A stretch of DNA of 9,753 nucleotides from Burkholderiales bacterium (GTDB lineage Bacteria > Pseudomonadota > Gammaproteobacteria > Burkholderiales > Burkholderiaceae_C), in assembly GCA_947462175.1 (NCBI GenBank), contig CANHOE010000080.1, positions 1 through 9,753 of the forward strand, in the 5' to 3' direction. Of this stretch, positions 1-6,539 are shown in pieces. The position numbers were made by a program, and so were the translations under genes. Under the pieces are notes generated by a model that was given only the letters and a program-made list of their open reading frames with translations, did no database searches and was not told where the DNA came from. Position 1 is the first letter of the stretch. Each line of letters opens with the position of its first letter.

Positions 1-2495
1 GCAGTGTCGCTGTAGGTCTCGATGAAGATCGACGACGAGGTGCCCGGCGAGAAGATCGGCCACGCCTCTTCGGCAGTGAAGCTGAGGAACGGCGCCATCC
101 AGCGCAGCATCGCGTTCGTGATGTGCCACAGCGCGGTCTGCGCGCTGCGGCGTGCCTGGCTCTTCGGCGCAGTGGTGTAGAGCCTGTCCTTCAGCACGTC
201 GAGGTAGAACGCGCCCAGGTCTTCGCTGCAGTAGACCTGCAGCTTCGCGACCACCGGATGAAACTCGTACACCTCGTAGTGCGCCAGCACCTCGGCCTGG
301 AACTGTGCCGCGCGGGCCAGCGCGTAGCGGTCGATCTCCAGCAACTCCGACAGCGGAACCGCATCCTTCGACACGTCGAAGTCGCTGGTGTTGGCGAGCA
401 GGAAGCGCAGCGTGTTGCGAATACGGCGGTAGCCATCGACCACGCGCGCGAGGATCTTGTCGTCGATGTTCAGGTCGCCCGAATAGTCGGTGCTGGCAAC
501 CCACAAGCGCACGATCTCGGCGCCGAGCTTGTCGCTGACCGACTGCGGCGCCACCACATTGCCCAGCGACTTGCTCATCTTGCGACCCTGGCCATCGGTC
601 GCGAAGCCGTGTGTCAGCAAGCCCTTGTAGGGCGCGTGATCCTCTATCGCGCAGGCGATCAGCAGGGACGAATGGAACCAGCCGCGGTGCTGGTCGTGGC
701 CTTCGAGGTAGAGATCGGCTTCGGGGCCTTCTGACTGGCCGGCACCGTTGTGCGAGCCGCGCAACACGTGGTTGAAGGTGCTGCCCGAGTCGAACCAAAC
801 GTCGAGGATGTCGTTGCTCTTGGTGTAGTGAGCAGCCTCGTCGTCCAGCCAGTCGTGCGGGTCGAGTTTCGACCACGCTTCGACTCCGCCCTGTTCGACG
901 AGTGCGGCGGCACGGTCCATCAGCGACAGCGTGTTCGGGTGTAGTTCACCGCTGTCCTTGTGCAGGAAGAACGGCAGCGGCACGCCCCAGTTGCGCTGGC
1001 GGCTGATGCACCAGTCGGGACGGTTGGCGATCATGTCGCGCAGCCGAGCGCGGCCGTTTTCCGGATAGAAGGTCGTCGCATCGATCGCGGCCAGTGCGCT
1101 TTGGCGCAGCGTCTGCGGCGCCGGGTCGGTGGCGAACACACCCGCGGTGTCGTCGGTGGCTTCGTCCATCCGGACGAACCACTGCGCGGCGGCGCGGTAG
1201 ATCACGGGTGTCTTGTGGCGCCAGCAGTGCGGGTAGCTGTGCTGGAAGGTGGCGGTGGCGAGCAGGCGATTGGCATCGCGGAGCGCATCGATGATCACCG
1301 CGCAGGCCTTCCAGATGTGCTGCCCGCCGAACAGCGACAGGCTCGCGTCGTAGACGCCGCTGCCGGTGACCGGGTTCAGGATGTCGTCGATCGCCATGCC
1401 GTGCGCGATACAGGACCGGAAGTCATCGACACCGTAGGCAGGCGCCGCATGCACGAGGCCGGTGCCGTCGTCGGCGGTCGCGTAGTCGGCGAGGTAGACG
1501 GGGCTCAGCCGGTCGTAGCCGGCATCGACGTGCGCGAGCGGGTGGCGGAAGTTGATGCCATCGAGCCTCTCGCCCAGTGCGGTGCCGACCACCGTGCCTT
1601 GCAGGCCGTAGCGCTTGGTGCTGTCTTCGACACGCGCCGACGCCAGCAGCAGCAGGCCGCGCTCGGTGTCGACCAGGCTGTATTCCAGCGCCGGGTTCAG
1701 GTTCAGCGCCTGGTTGGCGGGAATGGTCCACGCGGTCGTGGTCCATATCACCGCGAAGGCTTCCTTGGCAAGCGATGGCAGTCCGAAAGCTGTTGCCAGC
1801 CGATCCGGCTCGGCACACAGGAAGGCCACGTCCAGCGACTGCGAGGTCTTGTCGGCGTACTCGATCTCGAACTCGGCCAGCGACGAGCCGCAGTCGAAGC
1901 ACCAGTACACCGGCTTCAGCCCGCGGTAGACATACCCGCGCTCCATCACCCGCTTCAGCGTGCGGATCTCGCCGGCCTCGTTGCCGAAGTCCATCGTGCG
2001 GTAGGGGTGCGCCCAATCGGCCAGCACGCCCAGGCGCTTGAAGTCGGCCATCTGCTGCGCGATCTGTTCGGTCGCGTAGGCGCGGCTCTTCGCCTGCACC
2101 TCGGCGCGCGGCAGCTTGCGGCCGAAGGTCTTCTCGATCTGGTTCTCGATCGGCAGCCCGTGGCAATCCCAACCTGGGATGTAGGTCGCGTCCATGCCCT
2201 TGAGCTGACGCGCCTTGACGATCATGTCCTTGAGCACCTTGTTGACCGCGTGGCCGATGTGGATCTGGCCGTTGGCATACGGGGGGCCATCGTGCAGCAC
2301 GAACTTCGGCGCACCGCAGCGAGCCTCGCGCAGACGCTGGTAGGTGCCTGAGTCATCCCATTGCTTGACCCAACCCGGCTCGCGCTTGGGCAGGTCGCCG
2401 CGCATCGGGAACGGGGTGTCCGGCAGGTTCAGCGTGGCGCGCAGGCCGGAGGCGTCGGCACCCGGGGCGTTGGCAGAGGACTTTTCGGTGGACAT
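1..2495 (-). CDS. ileS: Isoleucyl-tRNA synthetase (IleRS), 3' end truncated by window edge
   Basis: Cytoplasmic class I aminoacyl-tRNA synthetase that charges tRNA-Ile with isoleucine and hydrolyses mischarged Val-tRNA. From the ATG at 2493-2495 I read 831 codons with no stop before the left edge. The start gives MSTEKSSANAPG, then the typical bacterial IleRS opening (TLNLPDTPFPMRGDLPKREP). The HIGH motif is at residues 79-82, preceded by HDGPPYANGQI. The CP1 editing domain shows WTTTAWTIPANQA from residue 251 and HAAPAYGVDD at 349-358. The catalytic lysine loop KMSKS is at 639-643 (bases 567-581). WFDSGSTFNHVLRG and the anticodon-binding domain follow. Bacterial IleRS is usually about 930-960 residues, so roughly 100-130 residues, including the expected C-terminal zinc finger, lie beyond the window. 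Only a weak GAG stands as ribosome site before the ATG. It is divergent from the M14 gene and has no gene directly upstream on its own strand. Confidence 0.98.
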   Translation of the reverse strand, partial: MSTEKSSANAPGADASGLRATLNLPDTPFPMRGDLPKREPGWVKQWDDSGTYQRLREARCGAPKFVLHDGPPYANGQIHIGHAVNKVLKDMIVKARQLKGMDATYIPGWDCHGLPIENQIEKTFGRKLPRAEVQAKSRAYATEQIAQQMADFKRLGVLADWAHPYRTMDFGNEAGEIRTLKRVMERGYVYRGLKPVYWCFDCGSSLAEFEIEYADKTSQSLDVAFLCAEPDRLATAFGLPSLAKEAFAVIWTTTAWTIPANQALNLNPALEYSLVDTERGLLLLASARVEDSTKRYGLQGTVVGTALGERLDGINFRHPLAHVDAGYDRLSPVYLADYATADDGTGLVHAAPAYGVDDFRSCIAHGMAIDDILNPVTGSGVYDASLSLFGGQHIWKACAVIIDALRDANRLLATATFQHSYPHCWRHKTPVIYRAAAQWFVRMDEATDDTAGVFATDPAPQTLRQSALAAIDATTFYPENGRARLRDMIANRPDWCISRQRNWGVPLPFFLHKDSGELHPNTLSLMDRAAALVEQGGVEAWSKLDPHDWLDDEAAHYTKSNDILDVWFDSGSTFNHVLRGSHNGAGQSEGPEADLYLEGHDQHRGWFHSSLLIACAIEDHAPYKGLLTHGFATDGQGRKMSKSLGNVVAPQSVSDKLGAEIVRLWVASTDYSGDLNIDDKILARVVDGYRRIRNTLRFLLANTSDFDVSKDAVPLSELLEIDRYALARAAQFQAEVLAHYEVYEFHPVVAKLQVYCSEDLGAFYLDVLKDRLYTTAPKSQARRSAQTALWHITNAMLRWMAPFLSFTAEEAWPIFSPGTSSSIFIETYSDT

Positions 2496-2848
2496 GCTGG
2501 GGTCTCGACAGGTGGCATTCGCGCCGGGCGCGTGGTCTAAAGACAGGACGATGAAGCCGTTGGGAGATGCCCAGCGACCCAGGCAGCTCATTCGGCGAAG
2601 CGGCGGCAACAAGCAGCCCGCACGCCGTGCCGCAGCGTCAAATTCGATCGCGCGAGGTCTGCCGGTGCATGGCACCGTGCGCGTGGGGCGCGTGACGAAC
2701 TGGGAAGCGCAAATGCATTGGAGGATTCTACCGGGCGGGTGCCTGGGCCTTGCATACAAAATACCGTGCGCACCGCGGAGCACTTCAACCCCCTGAGGGC
2801 CGTTCAAAACGCCTCCGTACGCGATCACCGCCACCACCTCACATTGCC
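2496..2848. other. Divergent intergenic region between ileS and the M14 hydrolase gene
   Basis: About 350 bases separate the two divergent starts. Frames crossing it on both strands are short, low in complexity and resemble no family I know, so I see no gene here. Overall base composition stays GC-rich until about 2705, then becomes mixed with several A/T runs (2711-2730 and 2750-2765), which is where promoters for both directions would be expected. No convincing terminator, riboswitch or tRNA-like fold is visible. Confidence 0.6.
2725..2730 (-). promoter_or_regulatory. Possible -10 element for ileS
   Basis: Read on the minus strand this is TAGAAT preceded by GG, a close match to the sigma-70 -10 consensus TATAAT. 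No good -35 hexamer lies at 16-18 bases upstream; the best, TGCAAG at 18 bases, matches poorly. If used, the ileS message would carry a leader of roughly 220 bases. This is inference from motif and position only. Confidence 0.3.
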
Positions 2849-3856
2849 ATGCCGAACGCCGAGTCCCTCAGCAACGTACCCTTCAAAGTCGTCGGCATCC
2901 AGAGCGAGAGGGCAGGTCCGCGCCTGATCGTTCTGGGCGCGGTGCATGGCAATGAAATCTGCGGCCCGCGTGCCATCGAACGGGTGCGGTCCGAATTCGA
3001 GTCGAAGAAGCTGAATCTGCTGCGAGGCAGCGTGTCGTTCGTGCCGATCACGAACACCAAGGCTTACGAACTCGTGCGGCGCGAGGGCGATCGCAACCTC
3101 AATCGCAATCTCGGACCCACTCAACATCCGCAGGACTTCGAAGACCACATCGCCAACGCACTGTGCCCCATGCTGGCCGAGCACGACGTGCTGCTCGACC
3201 TGCATTCGTTCCACTCGCCCGGTGAGCCATTCGCGATGCTCGGCCCGGCGAACAACACGGGCACGCTGCAGCCTTTCGCGTTGGCGGCACAAGAGGAGGC
3301 GCTCGCGGTTCGACTGGGCCCCCGGCGCCTTGTTGAAGGTTGGCTGGAAACCTACGCCGACGGCGTGGTGGCACGCGTGCAGCGTGCCGCGCAGTCGGAC
3401 GATCCGCGCACCGCGCGTGCGCGGCTGCTCAACACCGACCCGCGCTACGGTATCGGCACCACCGAATACATGCGCAGCGCTGGCGGCATGGCGATCACGC
3501 TGGAGTGCGGCCAGCACGACGACCCGGCGGGGCCGAACGTCGCTCACCGGGCGATCCTCAACACGATGGCGCACCTGGGCATGATCGATGTCGCTGCACC
3601 TGCACCGCGTGCCGACATCGAGGTGCTGCGGCTGATCCACGTCACCGATCGCTTGAATCCCGGCGACACCTTCGTCAAACCCTGGGCCAGCTTTGACCCG
3701 GTGCAAGCCGGCGAGCTCATCGGGCATCGCCATGACGGGACTGTCGTCACCGCGCAGGGCGACGGCTTCATCGTGTTCCCGAACACGAAGGCCATGCCGG
3801 GCAACGAATGGTTCTATTTTGCGCGCCGCAGTGACCGTTCACTGAACCTTGCTTGA
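2849..3856 (+). CDS. M14-family metallohydrolase (succinylglutamate desuccinylase/aspartoacylase type)
   Basis: Predicted cytoplasmic zinc-dependent amidohydrolase of 335 residues. The zinc site of the AstE/AspA branch of M14 is visible: H33 and E36 in GAVHGNEICGP, and H119 in LLDLHSF. The substrate-carboxylate motif DRNLNRNLGP is at 81-90, and the likely catalytic glutamate is E219 in ITLECGQH. A C-terminal beta-rich region (about 255-325) fits the capping domain of aspartoacylases. I chose the ATG at 2849 because the family-like sequence starts right after it (MPNAESLSNVPFKVVG). An in-frame start at 2750 would add 33 residues of low-complexity Arg/Pro-rich sequence. No clear ribosome site precedes either. 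It has no arginine-catabolism (ast) genes beside it, so the substrate is open: an N-acyl amino acid or similar. It lies 57 bases before the ABC cluster on the same strand. Confidence 0.88.
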   Translation: MPNAESLSNVPFKVVGIQSERAGPRLIVLGAVHGNEICGPRAIERVRSEFESKKLNLLRGSVSFVPITNTKAYELVRREGDRNLNRNLGPTQHPQDFEDHIANALCPMLAEHDVLLDLHSFHSPGEPFAMLGPANNTGTLQPFALAAQEEALAVRLGPRRLVEGWLETYADGVVARVQRAAQSDDPRTARARLLNTDPRYGIGTTEYMRSAGGMAITLECGQHDDPAGPNVAHRAILNTMAHLGMIDVAAPAPRADIEVLRLIHVTDRLNPGDTFVKPWASFDPVQAGELIGHRHDGTVVTAQGDGFIVFPNTKAMPGNEWFYFARRSDRSLNLA

Positions 3857-3876
3857 GTTGCCTGCTCTCAGCAAGG
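3847..3876 (+). repeat. Hairpin spanning the M14 stop codon
   Basis: CCTTGC (3847-3852) pairs with GCAAGG (3871-3876), and TGAG (3854-3857) pairs with CTCA (3867-3870). T3853 is a one-base bulge and TTGCCTGCT a nine-base loop, giving ten paired bases. The TGA stop is inside the stem. There is no T-run after it, so it is not a classical intrinsic terminator. It could be an mRNA-stability or attenuation hairpin between the M14 gene and the ABC cluster, or chance. Confidence 0.4.
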
Positions 3877-3913
3877 TGTCCGACGCCGGTCTTCCTGGTT
3901 CGAAAGTTGCTGA

Positions 3914-4639
3914 GTGATTGAGGTTCAAGACCTGCGTTTTGCATGGCCGACGCCTTGGGGCCGTGGCAAACCTGCCGATTGCATCGCGATCGACAGGCTC
4001 ACCCTTGCCACCGATCGCACGGTGTTCCTGCACGGTCCGAGCGGTGGTGGCAAGAGCACCTTGCTGGGCCTGCTGGCGGGCGTCTTGCTGCCACGCACCG
4101 GCTCGGTCAGTCTGCTCGGCACCCGCTGGTCCGATCTGTCTGGCGCGAGGCGCGATGCCTTTCGTGCCGATCACCTCGGCTACATCTTCCAGCAGTTCAA
4201 CCTGCTGCCCTATCTGAGCGTGCTCGACAACGTGCTGCTGCCGTGTCGCTTCTCGGCCTTGCGCCGCGAGCGGGCGAGCCTGGAGGGCAGTTCTCCGGGC
4301 GTTTCGGCGCGTGATCTTCTGCGGCGTGTGGGTCTGGCAGAGGGGCTTTGGACGCGGCCTGCGGCGCAGTTGTCGGTCGGCCAGCAGCAACGGGTAGCGG
4401 CGGCACGCGCGCTGATCGGCCGGCCTGAAGTCGTGATTGCCGACGAGCCGACCTCGGCGCTCGACGCGGCGCTGCGCGACAGCTTCATGGACCTGCTGCT
4501 CGATGCGTGCAGCGCGTCAGGCAGCACCTTGGTCTTCGTCAGCCACGACGAGCGATTGGCCGCGCGCTTCGACGAGCGACTGTCGCTGTCGGCGATCAAC
4601 CGCGCGGCTTCGTGCGAGACGGCTGAGGGCATGGTGTGA
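3914..4639 (+). CDS. ABC transporter ATP-binding protein (MacB/LolD-type)
   Basis: Cytoplasmic ATPase of 241 residues expected to drive the adjacent FtsX-type permease. All nucleotide-binding motifs are visible: Walker A GPSGGGKST (41-49), Q-loop in YIFQQFNLLPYL (90-101), signature LSVGQQQR (153-160), Walker B VVIADE (173-178), D-loop SALD (181-184) and switch histidine H211 in FVSHD. The signature reads LSVGQ rather than the usual LSGGQ. The YIFQQFNLLPYLSVLDNV stretch is typical of the type VII (MacB/LolD/FtsE) group rather than of importers. The GTG start at 3914 has GAAAG seven bases upstream and gives the expected MIEVQDLRFAW opening. Its stop overlaps the permease start by four bases (GTGA), showing translational coupling. 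It may be part of a metal-related envelope system like Vibrio Zrg, but a lipoprotein or lipid substrate is equally compatible. Confidence 0.93.
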   Translation: MIEVQDLRFAWPTPWGRGKPADCIAIDRLTLATDRTVFLHGPSGGGKSTLLGLLAGVLLPRTGSVSLLGTRWSDLSGARRDAFRADHLGYIFQQFNLLPYLSVLDNVLLPCRFSALRRERASLEGSSPGVSARDLLRRVGLAEGLWTRPAAQLSVGQQQRVAAARALIGRPEVVIADEPTSALDAALRDSFMDLLLDACSASGSTLVFVSHDERLAARFDERLSLSAINRAASCETAEGMV

Positions 4640-5910
4640 GGGCGCTGCTGACATTGGCCTGGCACAGTGCCTGGAACCGACGTGCAACGCTGTCCCTCGT
4701 GCTGCTGTCGGTCGCGTTGTCGACCTTCCTTCTGCTCGGCTTCGAGCAGGTGCGCACCGATGTTCGCGAGAATTTCTCGCAGTCGGTCAGCGGCACCGAT
4801 CTTGTCGTGGGTGCGCGCACCGGCTCGGTCCAACTGATGCTGTATTCGGTGTTTCGCGTCGGCAGTGCGACCAACAACATCCGCATGAGCAGCGTCGAGG
4901 CTATTGCGAAGCATCGCGCGGTGGCGTGGGTGGTGCCGCTGTCCCTCGGAGATTCGCACAAGGGCTATGCGGTGCTCGGCACCACGGCTGAATACTTCAA
5001 CCGCTTTCTCTACGGTGACCGCGCGCCATTGGTGTTCGCGCAGGGTCGTGCCTTTGATGAAGGCATCGAAGGGCTGTATGGCGCGGTGCTGGGCGCCGAG
5101 GTTGCCGATGCGCTGGGCTATCGACTTGGCAGCAAGCTGACACTGACGCACGGCGCGGGCGGCCTGCCCGGCGCCGAGCATGCCGACAAGCCGTTCACCG
5201 TGGTCGGCATCCTGAAGCGCACCGGCACGCCGGTTGACCGCACGGTGCATATCAGCCTGGAATCGCTGGAAGCCATCCACATCGACTGGGTCGGTGGCGC
5301 GCCGATGCCAGGTGTGTCAATTGCGCCGGAGCAGGCACGGAAGTTCGATCTGACACCCAAGGTGCTGACCGCTGCGCTGGTCGGCCTGAAGGGTCGGGCT
5401 GCGGTGTTCAGTGTGCAACGCTTCGTTGCCGACTACGCCGAGGAGCCGTTGATGGCGGTGCTGCCCGGTGTGGCGCTCGACGAACTGTGGGACGTGGTCG
5501 GTGTCGGCGAGAAGGCCTTGATCGGCATGTCGGCGATGGTTGGCGTGGTCAGTCTGGCGGGCCTGGTCGCGGTGGTGATGGCGGGCTTGAACGAGAGGCG
5601 CCGTGAACTGGCGGTACTCCGCGCGGTGGGCGCCGCGCCGCGCCATGTGCTGATGTTGCTGGCGGGAGAAGGGTTGCTTGTCACACTGTTGGGTGCTCTG
5701 GTCGGTATGCTGGTGACGGGCCTCTTCATGGCGCTCGCGGCGCCATGGGCGCAGGCGCACTACGGCATCAACCTGAAACTTTCTGCCCCCAGCCAGGCCC
5801 AATGGGGACTTTTCGCAGCAGTCGTGGCCGCCGGCGCAATCGCCAGCCTGATCCCTGCATGGCGCGCCTACCGATTGTCCCTGGCCGATGGCCTGTCCCC
5901 GAGGGTTTGA
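4636..5910 (+). CDS. FtsX/MacB-type ABC transporter permease
   Basis: Inner-membrane protein of 424 residues with the type VII architecture. TM1 lies near residues 17-35 (LSLVLLSVALSTFLLLGF). A large periplasmic core (MacB_PCD-like, about 38-290) follows, with the typical DLVVGARTGSVQLMLYSVF. Three C-terminal helices follow near 293-317, 340-368 and 388-407. The cytoplasmic coupling segment LNERRRELAVLRAVGAAPRHV (318-338) between TM2 and TM3 is the hallmark of FtsX-domain permeases. The GTG at 4636 is supported by GAGGG six bases upstream and the GTGA overlap with the ATPase gene. One such permease would be expected to work as a homodimer with two ATPase copies. This class usually performs mechanotransmission or extracts substrates from the membrane or periplasm, rather than importing solutes through a channel. 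It has no fused ATPase, unlike MacB itself. Confidence 0.92.
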   Translation: MRALLTLAWHSAWNRRATLSLVLLSVALSTFLLLGFEQVRTDVRENFSQSVSGTDLVVGARTGSVQLMLYSVFRVGSATNNIRMSSVEAIAKHRAVAWVVPLSLGDSHKGYAVLGTTAEYFNRFLYGDRAPLVFAQGRAFDEGIEGLYGAVLGAEVADALGYRLGSKLTLTHGAGGLPGAEHADKPFTVVGILKRTGTPVDRTVHISLESLEAIHIDWVGGAPMPGVSIAPEQARKFDLTPKVLTAALVGLKGRAAVFSVQRFVADYAEEPLMAVLPGVALDELWDVVGVGEKALIGMSAMVGVVSLAGLVAVVMAGLNERRRELAVLRAVGAAPRHVLMLLAGEGLLVTLLGALVGMLVTGLFMALAAPWAQAHYGINLKLSAPSQAQWGLFAAVVAAGAIASLIPAWRAYRLSLADGLSPRV

Positions 5911-5912
5911 AC

Positions 5913-6524
5913 ATGTTGAGCAGATCGTGGCTGAAGTGGTCGACCTCCTGGGTCCTGTCGCTGGGCATCGCAGTGGGGGTCGGCGCCGGGACGGCGGGCG
6001 CCGTCACCACCTCGGCCAGCCAGCCGATCGGCGGCACCGGCGTCAGCAGGCCGACGGCCAACGGCGTGTTTCGTGAGATCAAGTGGGACGATCTGGTGCC
6101 CAAGGACTGGGACCCGCTGAAGGAGTTCAAGAACATCAACTTCAGCCTGATGAATGACAGCGACCCGCGCGCCAATGAGATGCTCAAACGCATGCGCGAA
6201 ACCTGGGACAACGCGCCCACCAACAACGAGATGGACGGGGCTTCGGTGCGCATTCCCGGCTACCTGGTGCCGCTGGAAGAAACCAAAGCCGGGCTGAAGG
6301 AATTCCTGCTCGTGCCGTATTTCGGCGCCTGCATCCACTCACCACCGCCGCCAGCCAACCAGATCATCTACGTGAAGGCAGAGAAGCCGCCGAAGGGCTT
6401 CCAGTCGATGGACACGGTGTGGGTCAGCGGCACGCTCAAGACGCTGCGCAGTGACAGCTACATGGGTGCCAGCGGCTATCGGATGGACGCGGTCGTGGTG
6501 GAGCCCTACGTCGAACCGAAGTGA
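5913..6524 (+). CDS. Secreted DUF3299 protein
   Basis: Protein of 203 residues with a Sec signal peptide: positive MLSRSWLKW, hydrophobic stretch near 12-29, and probable cleavage after GTAGA at about residue 30. No lipobox cysteine is present, so a soluble periplasmic protein is predicted. The mature part carries the DUF3299 core: GYLVPLEE (116-123), FLLVPYFGACIHSPPPPANQ (131-150, with C140 and H142) and a C-terminal VWVSGTLK...YRMDAVVVEPY segment. The core looks like a small beta barrel; C140 and H142 could bind a metal, which is my inference. I chose the ATG at 5913 because GAGGG sits seven bases upstream, and a longer in-frame start at 5745 would run inside the permease gene and bury the signal peptide. 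It begins two bases after the permease stop. The molecular function of DUF3299 is not known to me. Genes of this family often accompany FtsX-type ABC genes, including, as I recall, the Zur-regulated zrg cluster of Vibrio cholerae. Confidence 0.88.
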   Translation: MLSRSWLKWSTSWVLSLGIAVGVGAGTAGAVTTSASQPIGGTGVSRPTANGVFREIKWDDLVPKDWDPLKEFKNINFSLMNDSDPRANEMLKRMRETWDNAPTNNEMDGASVRIPGYLVPLEETKAGLKEFLLVPYFGACIHSPPPPANQIIYVKAEKPPKGFQSMDTVWVSGTLKTLRSDSYMGASGYRMDAVVVEPYVEPK

Positions 6525-6539
6525 GCGAGACGACGCTCA
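6522..6539. repeat. Inverted repeat joining two convergent stop codons
   Basis: TGAGCG, six-base spacer AGACGA, CGCTCA: a perfect 6-bp inverted repeat. The left arm begins with the TGA of the DUF3299 gene, and the right arm ends with the reverse-strand TGA of the diguanylate cyclase gene. It could act as a short bidirectional terminator, but no T-run follows on either strand. Confidence 0.4.

Noticed and set aside
1423..2172. Minus-strand frame with a start inside ileS
   Set aside because: It is another reading frame of the ileS strand; the in-frame ileS reading keeps HIGH and KMSKS and is not broken.
960..2351. Long plus-strand open frame (463 codons) opposite ileS
   Set aside because: It lies wholly antisense to a clearly recognised IleRS; its protein is rich in Arg, Val and Ala with no familiar motif. 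High GC makes such antisense frames common.
2344..2796. Plus-strand open frame across the ileS start and the intergenic region
   Set aside because: Half is antisense to the ileS N-terminus and the rest is low-complexity without a ribosome site or any family resemblance.
2750..2848. Upstream in-frame extension of the M14 gene
   Set aside because: The 33 extra residues are Arg/Pro-rich, unlike the family, and overlap the likely promoter region.
2825..3733. Minus-strand open frame of 302 codons opposite the M14 gene
   Set aside because: The plus strand carries the full set of M14 zinc ligands; the minus frame shows no domain.
4210..5280. Minus-strand open frame of 356 codons opposite the ABC genes
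   Set aside because: Antisense to ATPase and permease genes whose motifs are intact; composition is typical of a GC-rich shadow frame.
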